From: Gorsachius magnificus | Taxonomy: Eukaryota > Chordata > Aves > Pelecaniformes > Ardeidae | DNA length: 64,000 nt | Direction of reading: 5' to 3' | Assembly: GCA_034008185.1 (NCBI GenBank) | Contig: CM067109.1 | Span: 35,868,885-35,932,884 of the forward strand | Shown here: positions 1 through 11,925 of the stretch, one piece after another | How positions within the stretch are numbered: the stretch's first letter is position 1 | How the letters are laid out: each line of letters starts with the position of its first letter | Made by a program: the position numbers and the translations under genes | Notes under the pieces: generated by a model | What the model saw: only the letters and a program-made list of their open reading frames with translations | Told to the model about the DNA's origin: nothing | The model's database searches: none

Positions 1-2734
1 AGGGTGCGAAAAGTTGAGAAGAAGCACGAGAAGAATCAGTGGCCGCTCTGTTTGAACAGTCGGAAAGCCCCGGTCTTTGTCAGGGTGGGTGCCCTTGCCA
101 CACACGGACATGGTTATTTGATTTCCATGTAGCAGTTAATGTCTCTGATGGCCAGTGTCCTCCTTTGCGTGGTGAGTCCACAGGCAGGTTTATCAATCCA
201 GCAGCCTACTGCAGGCTTGTATGCTGTAGCTGCTGTGCAGTGACTCACTAATGCTGTAGTATAGCACCTTTAAAAAGACAGTGCTGCAGATGGAGTGCTG
301 TGTGTGTCCTTTTGTATTCAAAAGGGTTTAAAGTTCAGATCAAATTTTGGTACGGCGTTATTGCTGCTTACCAATACAGCCTCTACTTTTCCAATGGCAG
401 GGGCTGTGGGTTGTACTGGAAAATGTTACTCTAATATCTGAAGTACTCAGGAAGCATTAGTGAGTGTGAAAAACATCAGTCTGGGTCGTGTTACTTAAGA
501 CTTATTTCTGATACTGTTCTGTGTCGGGGAGAAGCCTTTTCTAATGCTCTACGTCTTTGCTGGAGTAACTCTGTCCCAACAACCTAGGGGTCTGCAGTCT
601 AGCTTTAGGATGCAAGCACAGAAATTCTTAGTGTTTCCCCAAAGGTAAAACATACTTCAGCTGTTGGAGTGTTTTTGTGAAATTTCTTCATTGCATGGTG
701 TATTTTTTTCTTAAGGGAGAAAAGTAGCTAAGGGTAGGACTTGAATTGCATTACCCTCCATGCAAAAATACCCCCTCCCATTACAAAACAAACTTGTCCT
801 TCTCCAAAATCAGTCAGAAACTTTTATTTTCCATTGACCTACACTTCTGTCCCCAGATTTCTTCACCCTCTTAAATGGTCAGATAGTGTTCCTAACAGAT
901 ATCTCATCAGAGTTTCCCTTTTACTGTATATATGTTTGTATTACCACACTTTGGAATTTTATGTATGTGGATTTTTTCCCCATTCTCTTACTTCTGCTCT
1001 TAGTTCTGAGGCATGCAGAGGCAGGGATGACAGTAGGGGCATACTTAGGTGGTAGTTACTCTGTCCATTTGCTCCCTGATCAGGGCTCTGGATGAGTTGG
1101 GGAGGAGAAGGTTGGGTTTTATGGAGGATTTAATTACTGCAGTTTGTGAATAGCTGGGAGCCTCAGGGTAGTCCTGCAGGTGGCCCCAGAGACACAGCCT
1201 GGGAGTGTTGTAGTCCAGATTCCTGGAGTACCTGGCGCCTGGGAGTGTTGTAGTCCAGACTCCTGGAGTACCTGGCTGGCAGTCCACCAAGGAGCAGGGC
1301 ATTGCTGTGGTGGGAGACCAAGGGAACTCACGGAAGCATTGTCTAAACCAAATTGTCTTGACTAATTAGCAGATTCCAATTTAAATAATGCTGAATAAGA
1401 ATTTTTCCTCATCTGCTCTACTTCTGACCCGCAAATCATGCTTTGTGTTTCCCTGTCTCTAGTGTTTTTGCTTTTCATCTGTCCAAATGGCTGACCTCAG
1501 TAACTGACTTCCAGTGTCCCTCTAATAATATATGTCAGCTTTCTTTCTATGTCAGCTGCAGTATTTTGCATCTCTTAAAGCCTTTGCATTTTTTGTTGAA
1601 GTCCTTTTTATTATCTTTTTTTTTTTTTTTTTTAAGCTTAGTGTTTTCTATGTAGCAGAAAACAGGAAAAATACTTTCATTTGTCACTCAAATCTTAGCT
1701 GAGTGAACTCTGCTGAGGCTGGTAACCATCCCATGGGTTTATATGTTATTTGGAGTACTGCAGGGGCACAGGGTTATATATTGTTCTCATTAATTGGAAG
1801 TCTTGCTTTTTATGAAAAGGTTGGTCTATGGGGAAAAACATATTTAAAAGAAAAATCCATGGAGATTTGAATCTATCAGAGATTGAGCTATCAGAAGTCT
1901 TTTTCAGAATTGTCTGAAAGTTAAATGTTCTTGAGAGTAGTAGTTGTGTACTTGAAAATATTGTTGATTTTTCTTTGGAGACCATGCAAACTAAAAAGCA
2001 GGAGTGGTCAAGTGCGTGTTTATTGTCTCACTCTTTGCTTATACAGGGAGTTCTCACTGATTAGAGTAGTTAAATGAGCAACCTCCCCCAGGGACTGGGC
2101 AGGCTGTAGACCTGGTGGTAAGTTCTGATTTTTTTTTTATTGGAAGGTTTTAAAAACTCCCAGAGTGCCAATAAAGCAACTTCTGTTACTTTAGGTGTAT
2201 GGTTTAGGTCTGTACAGTGCAGAAGGTTGAATGAGTGACCCCTGTTGTCCAGAGTTAAAGCTGTGAGTGAATTCCTTCATTCACAATGTCTGCTGGCCAA
2301 AAGAGGGCATTCATTCCTCTAAATGCAGGTTGAAAGCTAAAGCACATCAAGGTCATGGCACAACAAGGTCATGTAAAAGCTCTGCGTGATACACCATGAA
2401 AAGATACAAATCTTGCAATACCAGCAAATACAGATTCTGTGAAATTGTGGGAGGCACTGACTTAGAAGTTATAATGCAATGTTGGGGAGTCTCCTTAGCA
2501 AAATAATTTGTTTTTAAAAAAAATTTGTTTTATGTATGACAAATTTATTTCTGTGATCATGCAAGTCTCATAAAACATTTATAGCATCCCCTTCACCTTG
2601 GCTGGAGAATGCATATCTTTTCTCCCTGTGAGCTGGATCTTTAATGACCTGTAAAAATAAACAGCAGCACGGTATTCCTCATTTTTGAAAGAAGTAGACT
2701 ACATTGGTCTGAGCGGAATAAATCCTCTTGGAAG
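1..2734. other. Non-coding, no gene recognised
   Basis: AT-rich sequence with an 18-T run at 1616-1633 and the 40-bp duplication described separately. Open frames are short and show no recognisable protein features. If RNF38 has promoters left of the window this is intronic; otherwise it is intergenic. Confidence 0.6.
1197..1276. repeat. Tandem duplication, 2 x 40 bp
   Basis: Two adjacent 40-bp units start at 1197 and 1237. Both begin GCCTGGGAGTGTTGTAGTCC and differ at one position (T/C) in the part compared. It lies in otherwise unremarkable non-coding DNA. Confidence 0.9.
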
Positions 2735-3545
2735 CCATTTCTGGGTACATGAAGGAGGAAAGGGATAAATCAACTTCACCAACCTGATTGTCTTCTGTGG
2801 TGAAGTGACTAGATCTATGGAAGATGGGAGAGTAGAGGCTGTCATCTGCCTTGATTCTTAGTAAGGCTATTGCCATGGTCTTCCATGGCATCCTTGTATC
2901 CAAGTCGATACGGTAAGTTCTGGATCGGTAAAAAACTACTAAATGAGTGAAAAACTGGCTAGATGTTTAAGCTCAGAAAGCAGCAGTTAGTAAGTTAATA
3001 CTCACTACTGGCCTCCAGAGAATAATATCACAGGGGTCTATCCTGGGATCTGTTTAATGTCTTTACATCTCCTTGTCCAGGGTATTGATAATGGAACTCA
3101 TCAAGTCTGTGAATTACTCCAGTCTGGGTTTGGAGTTTATACACTTGACATAAGGGGCACCATCCAGAGCAATTTAGACAGGCTAGAAGAGTGGACCAAC
3201 AGGCGTGTTGTAAAATTCAACAAAGACAAATGCAACAGGATGTGCTATTTCCCTGAAACAATACAGGCTGAGGCTGACTGGCTGTGGAGTAGCTCTGCCA
3301 ATAAGCTTTTGGAGGTCCTGGGTGACAATAGGCTGCACGTGCATGAAGCACCACAGAAGCTGGAGTGCCTGCTTGCCCTCTAAGGGGAGGCTGAGGGATT
3401 GGGGCTTATTTGGCCTGGAGAAAAGATAACTATGGAGTGGGGGTAAGTAGTAGCAGTCTGCCTATATCTGTAAAGGAGTTACCTAAAAAATAGAGCCAGG
3501 CTCTTTACTTGGATGTACAGCAGGAGAGTGAGAGACAGCAATCAT
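2735..3545 (+). mobile_element. CR1 LINE fragment, reverse-transcriptase region to C-terminal region, heavily decayed
   Basis: The stretch follows the CR1 reverse-transcriptase consensus order. Segments resembling TNLI...YDEVTRS appear near 2780-2820, then remnants of the KAFDxVSH segment near 2860-2900 and of VKNWLD near 2945-2965. After these come GSILG/LFNVF-like sequence (3035-3065) and IQSNLDRLEEW plus VKFNKDKCN near 3160-3235. The final part resembles the LGLFxLEKR segment near 3400-3425. The catalytic FADD box is replaced by an unrelated reading near 3100, and the frame is broken repeatedly. It is an old, dead, plus-strand copy truncated at both ends. Boundaries are approximate. Confidence 0.75.
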
Positions 3546-3765
3546 GAATTGAATCAGGTTGTGATCAATAGTTTAAACTATTTTTAATAATAGCTTTTAA
3601 TGCTTTTTAAATTTTTTTTTAATAATGGATTTTCATGTGGCGTTGCCTGTAAAAGGATATAACAAGCTTTAAAATACCCTGTGATGTTTGCTTGGGATCG
3701 GGTAGCTTGTTCTGGAGTAGATGGCTTCTTTAATTAGCCTAGAGTAATCTCTGTCAGTGTATACA

Positions 3766-3905
3766 GATCACAAAATGGTTGAGGTTGGAAAGCACCTTTT
3801 GAGATCATCTAATTCAACCTCCCTGCTCTAGCAGCATCATCTCAAGCAGGTTGCCCAGGACAGTGTCCAGTTGGATTTTGAGTATCTCTAGATTCTGAAA
3901 CCAAT
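3766..3905 (-). mobile_element. CR1 LINE 3'-end fragment (antisense)
   Basis: The plus strand reads TCACAAAATGGTTGAGGTTG, then GATCATCTAATTCAACCTCC and a CAAGCAGGTTGCCCAGGACA segment. This is the typical reverse complement of the last part of avian CR1, so the element is on the minus strand. Only the 3' end of the element is present. Confidence 0.8.
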
Positions 3906-4594
3906 TTCATCATAGCTACTGCTGTCAGTTTTGTTATGGAGACAAGGCCTCTCTGTGATAGCACAACCCTTGTGGAAAAATGCTGAATTGTGTATTAGCC
4001 AGCTAGAACATAACTTTCACGAACTAGGTCAGACCCATTTTGATTCTTCATTTGTGTTGGACTTTCAGTGATTAACCCTACGTTTTTCTCTAGCCTGTAA
4101 TTCTAACATGTTGTGTGCATTTGACTACCACTGAGTTGTCTGAAGGCAGAAGGGGGAATTAGTTGCTCTTTTTCCCTTAGTATGTGAACAAAACACATTT
4201 TCTGCAGAATGTTCCTTGTTGATCCGTGTGGAGTGATGTGGACGAAGGAATTTGCAGGATCAGGCAGTCTTTCTGTTCCTGAACTATTCTGTATTGATCA
4301 GGGAATTTTTTCTTAGCTTCCTTTTTATTCCCAGTGGGAGAAGCATGCGATCCTCAACAGTTAAATGCTGTCAATTTTGCACAGAAAAAATTGGTGTACA
4401 CTGTACATTCTAAATGCAAATATTTTGAAATATCTATATTCACAGTCACAAACTATAGTCAGCAATTTTAAGGTGATTATAGCTCTTGCCTGTAAGGTAC
4501 AATTAAAAAGTAAGATTCCAATTTTGGTATGTTGCAACACTAGAACTACTTAAGAGTAATAGTTTGAAAGTTGTTACTTAGGTCACTGTTATTT

Positions 4595-4666
4595 AAAAAA
4601 AAAAAAAAAAAAAAAGGCAAAACAAAACACAAAAACCCCAAAACCAAACAACCAAAAAAACCCCAC
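4595..4666. repeat. Poly-A run and A/C-rich low-complexity tract
   Basis: A run of 21 A is followed by about 50 bases of A/C-only tracts (CAAAACAAAACACAAAAACC and similar). A comparable tract occurs at 61656-61712. No flanking retroposon body was recognised. Confidence 0.8.
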
Positions 4667-6310
4667 GTACCTATGTGACTTCTTCATGCAAAGAGCCTGA
4701 GAAAGGACAGCTTTTTCCCCCAAATCCTTAAGTATTGCACTACTGTTAAGTCTGATTTTTTACTCTTTCCTATTTGTGTTTAAGTGTGTGTATCCTTTGT
4801 TGTGTTGTATAGGCAGAATGCAGATATTATGTCTATGACCTTTACAAGTTGTATTTCTTTGCACTTTCTATGAACTATTACGTGTAACATTTGAAATGAA
4901 CAAGTTTAGAAAACACACAGGAGAGTGTAGTATTTTTCCTAATTTGTTTACTTTAAGTATGTGACAACGATTGACATATGGGTCTTACTTTTCCGGGAGA
5001 TCTTTTCTCATGACTTCTGTGTGTTTTTCTTTCATGTATCAATAGAGTAAGGAGAATGATGTTTTCCTGCTTAAATGTACAGTTACAAACCCTGCTAAGC
5101 AGCTGGTGTAGATGCCCACATAAAACCTAGTGATGTTTTTCATTCATTCTTCTCTAATTAGGTAGAAAATTGGGTGTCATTTCTTAAAATGGCATTAATG
5201 TTTTGTCTTAAGGTATGATCAGTGAGTCTTAATAGCTGAAATGCATTTATCTGTTGAAAGACAGGGAGTCAAACTTCCTTGCTGTTCCTTATCTGCAGAG
5301 GTAGTGAAATGGGTAGCTTTGTGCTTAACTGAAATAAAAGGGAGTCTGACTTTAGTGTATATATCTGATTTACTGGCATTTTATGGGTTTGACATGGGAA
5401 TTAAAAGGAGTGTGCTTGCTGCCTGGGTTGTGTGTCAAATATGGGTGGGTTACTGCATGACTGTTTTACTGATGTTATCAATGAGGTAGTTTTAATGTGC
5501 CTACCAACACAGAGGCTGCTGCTTGTACACATGGCATGGCGCACTGTGAGGGTTATGAACTCTTAGCCCCTTCAGCGGCAATTGGAAGATGATATATTTC
5601 CTCAAAAAAGGTTAAATAAAGATGCGGTATAAAATTCTAAATGGAGGCTATGGATATGCTTATTTAAAGCTGTTGAGATGAGAAGAGAGAGGGACCAGTT
5701 TGATTTAGGTTAGCTCCAAGGTTACATGCGAGAAGGAGACAGACTGCTTTCTTCTGATTGAAGAAGGAATTGGGTGTGATCTAGTAGAGATGCTGCGTTC
5801 ACTTACTTTGTGTTATATGTTTAATGTATTAACATGGGAAGGAATTTCCAGATCTGCGTCCTCTAGAGAACATTTTAGGAATAAGACCTGGTAATGAAAT
5901 TATTGTTACATAAAACCAGATGTTCCTTCAAGCTCCTCTCACATACTAGATGCATTTTTAGACTAGCCGTAGGAGACAGAAACCTGCTTCAAGGTGGAGG
6001 TGTAGCTTTTTCAGTGCGTTTCTACATCTTGACATGAGCTCTTTTGACTGCCCTTTCTTTTTGTGTAGACTGCATTCAATTCTGTTTCTGTCCTTGTTTT
6101 GTAGCTACATCCTCATGCTTCCTTATTCAGTTGGAAGCTGGGCTGCATCTTGTATGCATGCATAGCTTTCCATCTTGCTGTCACCTCTTGGGAAAAATAC
6201 TGGTAACTGTACAGTGAAGATGTCTTTGGTTTTGGTTTGTCTTTGAATTGTCTTTGGCTAAACAAAGCTTTGGAAAACTGAAAACCCTGAAAAACAAGTC
6301 TGCTGGTGGC
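4667..6310. other. Non-coding, nothing recognised
   Basis: Ordinary AT-rich sequence without repeats, splice-framed open segments or GC patches that I could identify. Confidence 0.6.
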
Positions 6311-7275
6311 ATTCATAGAATAGAATCATAGAATCATTTAGGTTGGAAAAGACTGTTAAGATCATCAAGTCCAACCATTAACCAAGCACTGCCAAGTCCA
6401 TCACTAAACCATGTCCCTAAGCACCACACCTACAGGTCTTTTAAATACCTCCAGGGATGGAGGCTCCACCACTTTCCTGGGCAGCCCATTCCAATGCTTA
6501 ACAACACTTTTGGTGGAGAAGTATTTGCTAATATCCAATGTAAACCTCCCGTGGTGCAACTTGAGGTCGTTTCCTCTCATCCTGTCACCCGTTACCTGGG
6601 AGAAGAGACCGACCCCCACCTCACTACAGTCTCCTTTTGGGTAGTTGTAGGGAGCGATAAGGTCTCCCCCCAGACTCCTTTTTTCCAGGCTAAACAACCC
6701 CAGTTGCCTCAGCCGCTCCTCATAAGACTCGTGCTCCAGACCCCTCACCAGCTTGGTTGCTCTCCTCTGGACGTGTTCCAGCAACGCAACATCTTTCTTG
6801 TAGTGAGGGGCCCAAAACTGAACACAGTATTCAAGGTGCAGCCTCACTGGTGCCCGAGTACAGGGGCACGATCACTTCCCTACTGCTGCTGGCCACACTG
6901 TTCCCAATACAAGCCAGGATGCTGTTGGCCCTCTTGGCCACCTGGGCACACTGCTGGCTCATATTCAGCTGGCTGTCAGCCAGTACCCCCAGGTCCATTT
7001 CCACCAGGCAGCTTTCCAGCCACTCTTCCCCAGGCCTGTAGCATTGCATGGGGTTGTTGTGACCCAAGCGCAGGACCCAGCACTTGGCCTTGTTGAACCT
7101 CATACAATCAATCCATCAATCCAGCCTGTCCAGGTCCCAATGTAGAGACTTCCTCCCCTTGAGCAGATCGACACTCCCGCCTAGCTTGGTGTCATCTGCA
7201 AACTGCTTGAGGGTGTACTTGATCCCGTCATCCAGATCCTTGGTAAAGTTATTAAACAGAACTGGATTCAGATTG
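6311..7275 (-). mobile_element. CR1 LINE, 5'-truncated copy with intact 3' end
   Basis: On the minus strand this copy begins inside reverse transcriptase with a readable FADDTKLGG catalytic box (about 7170-7210) and continues through FNKAKC and NNPMQC. It then runs into a 147-codon open segment (6404-6847) with [40 protein letters not shown] and VKHWNGLP, ending at a stop. About 90 bases of 3' UTR follow and finish in the ATTCTATG-type octamer repeats that mark genuine CR1 3' ends (plus strand 6311-6340). A frame change lies near 6845. The copy is among the least decayed in the window. It is truncated at the 5' end, as is usual for CR1, and lacks the endonuclease region. Confidence 0.95.
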
Positions 7276-8128
7276 TGAAATACCTGGCTAAACCCATTAC
7301 CCTATCTAAAAATTGAACAGCCAAGGGTTGTCCAAAGTGGTGTTCTTGAATGTTGGAGATACTGGTTTAAGTTGCTGTGTTAGCTATTTGTCATAAGTGA
7401 TTCTCTGCCTTCCCAAATAATGAATTTCTTTGGAAATGCAGTTTATCTTCCTTTTAGGCTGGCTTTTATTAGCTAAAAAATTGTGTTCATTGTTAGCTTT
7501 CCTTTCTTTATGAAGCCCAGTAAAATGTCCCACAGCTCTCAGTGGTTTTATGGTTGTGTATCACACATTAGAGTCAGAAATCGTATTGTTTGAGGAACAG
7601 CATGTCCTGCATGTAGCAAATGGTTAAATTAGCATTTTCTTTTTTTTTTTTTTTTCCTGTTTGCGATTTGCTGGACATACATACAGTTACTCACTGAAGA
7701 CATGATTTGTACACTGTAGTAGTCATGGCTTCAGAGAAGGTCTGTGTATTGCTGGGGAGGACCTTTCTATTTTTACCAGTATGTAATTCTTTCATTCCTT
7801 TTCTATTTGGATTAGCATTTGGGGTGTGTGGGAGTGGTGTCATTTTAAGGTTTGAATGTTATCTGGCTTTCATTCAGCTTTTCTGATTAAGCCGGGATGG
7901 TGAGAACGGTTTCTAGTTCCTCGCCTACTGCAGCTGGAGTACCTTTAGTTCCATGTTTTGACATTCAGTTTCTTTTGCTTTGATTAATACACCTGTGCCT
8001 GGATCTACTATGCTTCTAGTTTTTTTCTTTGGTGCTACATATGATAACAAAAGGGAAGACAGTCCCATCACAGGCCTCCTTTCTTCCCTCAATAATGATG
8101 AAATAATTATTTGCACTCGGTCAAAGAA
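7276..8128. other. Non-coding, nothing recognised
   Basis: AT-rich sequence with a T-run near 7640. No gene or repeat family was identified. Confidence 0.6.
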
Positions 8129-8164
8129 TATAAAAACTAAGAAGGGTATAAAAACTAAGAAGAT
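8129..8164. repeat. Short tandem duplication, about 18 bp x 2
   Basis: TATAAAAACTAAGAAG occurs twice, 18 bp apart, starting near 8129 and 8147. Confidence 0.8.
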
Positions 8165-8230
8165 TAATCACCCTGATATAAGATACCAACTCTGTGTAAT
8201 TTTTCTCATACTAAGGTGTTATGCACGAAA

Positions 8231-8764
8231 AGCAGGTGCGGATCCCTCAGGGGTGAGGCGCAACACTCGACAAGCAAAAGCTTCGGCTTTAATGGAAGCA
8301 TAGCGTACCATGGTGGGAGCCCTGGGACACCAATGCTAGTCAAATGGGCATCCGATGCAGGAGAGCCCTACTTGGGAGTGAAGCTCTGGGGAAAGCACCG
8401 CAGGGGTGGAGAATAATACTTGTGCTGATTAACGTATCATACATATGCAGTGACCTGTTTTGCTCATTAGCGAACTCACTGATATCGAGCAGGTGCTGTT
8501 GTCCAATTCCAAGATCCGCAGCTGGCTGTTATGATTGGCACCCATGCTAAAGTAGGTACCGATGGGTGGGGTGAACTATCCCAGGATACCATGACAAGAT
8601 AAAACTGTGCATGTGACTTTAGGTACTTGAATGGGATGGAAAGAAGCAAAGTGTCCCAGGTTGCTGTAGCAGCAAGATAAGATGGGCTCAGGACTCTACA
8701 TACTCGGATGGGGGAAGCGAACTGTCCTGGGTTATTGTAACAAAGTCTTCTTGTGCCCTACTTA
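8231..8764 (-). mobile_element. Old LTR, copy 1 of a family also found at 45570
   Basis: The block aligns end to end with 45570-46621. Shared landmarks include AGGTGCGGATCCCTCA at the left, GCTTTAATG (an ATTAAA signal on the minus strand, plus positions 8288-8293), GGGAGCCCTGGGACACCAAT, and GACTCTACATA near the right. Transcription would run leftward: the right end corresponds to U3 and the left end to U5. U3 contains three degenerate units with an AACTATCCCAGG-like core at 8574, 8649 and 8720. No clear target-site duplication or internal retroviral genes were found, so it is an old solo LTR or fragment. The family name is not known to me. Confidence 0.7.
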
Positions 8765-8938
8765 GGGTAACAGGGTTTTCTTGCTAGATTTCTTTGCACA
8801 TCAGGAGATCTCTTTACATGTCACAGTTACTAGAAAAAGCACCTTTGTGAGCTTCATTGGCCTGTGCAGACTGTGTGAGATACACAGAATACCAAATTTC
8901 ATTTTTTTACTACATGTCGTCCTCACTTTTTCTGGTCT

Positions 8939-8972
8939 CTTCCCCCTCCCGCCCCCCCCACCCCCCCCCCTT
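8939..8972. repeat. Poly-C/pyrimidine-rich tract
   Basis: This almost pure C tract with a few T, G and A interruptions accounts for the proline-rich and glycine-rich open frames around it. Confidence 0.9.
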
Positions 8973-11689
8973 TACATTCAATCTTTAGACAGTGGGGGAA
9001 AAAAAAGAAAAACAAATGAAAAATAAGCAAGCATGTGCTTATAGGTGTTTTTGAGAAGAGATGGCTGTTGTCCTTCATTCTCCATTTTTCCTTTTTCAAA
9101 GTCAAGCCTCAAAGAGGAGGCAGTCCAAAACATTCTGCAGGCAATAGAACTTGTCATTCCTGGCCACAGCCTGAGGAAATACTACTGTTCAGTTTGTTTG
9201 TTTCTTTTTAAATTTAAAAACATTATTTCATTTTGATTTGTAAGAGCCCAAGTAGTAGAGGTTTTGTGAATTTGGCTGGTGTTTGTGGTTCCTGCAGCTA
9301 TTTTTTGCCTGTATAATAATTGTTGGGTTATTATTCAATAATGTGATCTAACGTATTTCCATTATATATACACACACAGTTAAAACTTCACTTAAATGTT
9401 TACTGTATTGATAGTCTTGACTATGTCAAGAGAATAGCTTGAGGATGTATTTTGTACCCGTTTGAATACATTGTACTGCTTCCCTATAAACAGACAAACA
9501 CGGGAACAGACTGCGAACGCACAGTTTGTCATAGCTGGGAGAAACGGCGCTGTGACTTCGGCAACTTCAGTTTGCCTGTGTGTGCTCTCAGCGGATTTCA
9601 GTGAGACGAATGGCATGGCTCAGCCCTCCTGGGCTGGGTCTCCTGCCATGTGAGCGTGTGCACATTTCTGTTACTTCTCGTTCTGTTAGCTCTCGCTGCA
9701 GGCATCATGCAGTGATCTCCGTGGTTCAGGCAGGTGATTAAAAGGAAGTCTCTATGTGTGAATTACTTTGCAAGAGGGTGTTTTTGAGAGAAGCCTCTTC
9801 AGCAGATATTTACTATGTAGTTGTAGGTAGCTCTGCGTCTAGTCCTGATTTTGCTTGCTAGCTTCTACAGTTTTGGAAAAGTGCAGGTGAGCCTTACATA
9901 CTCTTAAGTGAGGTTTAGAATCAAAGCTCTGGAGAAATAGCTGGAGTAGGACTATCAATAAGACTTTGTTTTGAAGGGAATTTTAGGGCTGTTGTATGAC
10001 AGAGTTTAGCTAGTGTGAGTTTACTGGTATGATTAGGAAACCAAGTCCCCAGCACTAAGGGGGAGTGTATGTTGGCAAAAGCATATTCTGCCAGTAGAAA
10101 CTGCCTCAGTCTCATATATAAAATTATCTTTAACGTAGGTTTGCCTTTGAAACAAAGTATTGTGTGTGATTTTTTTTTTAAATATGTTTATACAAGTTGC
10201 CTCATCCTTTTCAAGCTGATGGTAAAGTAATAAAGTTATAATTTGTGCCACACTGTGCACTGTGTTCAGATAGCTCCCCATGTTTTACAGAATATCAAAC
10301 AGGTGCGTATAGTTACACATACATATTTAAAGAAAGCAAAAAAAGTTTAGGTTTAGTTCAGGTTTAGGATTTTAGTTCACTTCTTTGATAGCTGAAGGCA
10401 CTTTGCCTTCTGCCTAACATCCGATAAACCTGTCTGATATAAACCCTAATACTCCTAGTTTTACTATGCATTTTAATTTCCTTGTAGTGCCAAGTGGGAC
10501 CACACTGGGAAACATTCACAGGTAAACTCTGTGCTACACATGTTTTGTGAATGAAGGATTTGTGGCTGCTTGATTTTCTGTCCCTTTATTTTTTCTAAGA
10601 ATAATGAAGCGACAAGATTTTTCATTACATCAAGGGACAGTTCTGCATTGGGAAATTTGTTAGTCAGTTCTTCTAGGTTATAGACTTAAAGTCAAAGTGG
10701 ATGTAGTCTTTAGGACAGAAATAAAAATCTTCCTTATACTAAACATACTTGTGGTGCTTAAAAAATAAACAATGCTTGAAGTTACTCTTCTCATGATACC
10801 TCTCTGTATAGTAGGTTGGTAAAGGGGCGGGGGGGATATACTCTTTTGTCAATACCAGAGTGTTGGACTGTGACAACTTTGGTCAAAGTTGCTCGAGATG
10901 AGACAATCTTATTTACAGCTGAGCTTGGTAAAGTTAAGCCAGCTTTTCAGGTGACGTTGCTTTTGGTCCGTTGGCAACTGCTGAGCACGGAGTTAAATGA
11001 TGTCTGGGAAGACCATGGGTGCTCGGAGACAGGTATCTGTGCTGTAGTGTGAGGAGTTACTAAGCAGGTCTGTTGGAGGCTGATGAAGGAAGGTAGCAGC
11101 AAGGTCCAGGACTCCCTGTGCAGATCCTTGATCACAGATCACTCTTGTCATTGTACACATCCCAGGTTGCTTGTGCTGATGGTTGAAGGAAGTGGTATGA
11201 GGCAGCAAAGAAAGGCTCTGCAAGTGCCTGGTGCCTGGACTTACACTGGTGCACAGGCATGAGTGTATCTGAGAGGAGGCTCATAACTGGAAAACTTCTC
11301 GGATATCAAGTATCTACAGATTAAACATTGGACCCATTTAATCATTTAAGTATTTTAACAGGACCATTTTTAGTAATCAACCTGTACCCACTTAAAAGTA
11401 GTTATATTTTGGTGTCATACTTACTCCATGCAAAGGTCTTTTGTTATCTGGTTGTGCGTCCACAGCACCCACCCCATGCCAGTAACAAACTAGTAATTTG
11501 CTTTACATTTCAGAGAAACAATCGAGTTAGGTTTTGCAGCTTCATACCTTATAAATAAATGCTGTCATAAGACAAAATGTGACGTCCCTTACTTTGCTCT
11601 TTTTTTACTTAGCATGTGTTTATGCCAGCATGCCTTGCATCTTGCTCCCTTTGAATTCAGGAAGACTGTGGGTGAGGTTGTGGTGAGCT

Positions 11690-11925
11690 GGGTCAAACGT
11701 GGGCACTGCTGGGTGCAGAGGCGAGCGCCCCTGCGGGGGGCTGGGGCCAGGAGCCCTCGGTGGGGCCCTGTGCTGTGCGCTGAGGTGAAGGCAAAGCACA
11801 GCAGCCGTGCGCGGCAGTGAGAGCGTGTCGGGGTGTGAGGGAAACGGAGGAGCGCGGTTCCTCCCTAAGGAATGCCTTCTGACCGTGATGTGACTGAGGC
11901 ACATCACTCCGGTGGCTCAAATGAC
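11690..11925. other. Small GC-rich, CpG-containing patch
   Basis: About 235 bases are clearly richer in G+C and CpG than the surroundings (GGCGAGCGCCCCTGCGGGG near 11720; GTGCGCGGCAGTGAGAGCGTG near 11806). No exon, promoter motif or known repeat was recognised. It could be a small orphan CpG island or a piece of an unrecognised repeat. Confidence 0.4.

Noticed and set aside
6494..7096. 200-codon plus-strand Pro-rich open frame
   Set aside because: It lies antisense to a CR1 copy whose minus strand encodes recognisable CR1 ORF2.
7980..8416. Plus-strand open frames near 8 kb
   Set aside because: They run into the old LTR and show no protein features. The sequence is explained by the repeat.
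10345..10375. GTTTAG-like repeats suggestive of interstitial telomere sequence
   Set aside because: Only three imperfect units not matching TTAGGG register; too short to support.
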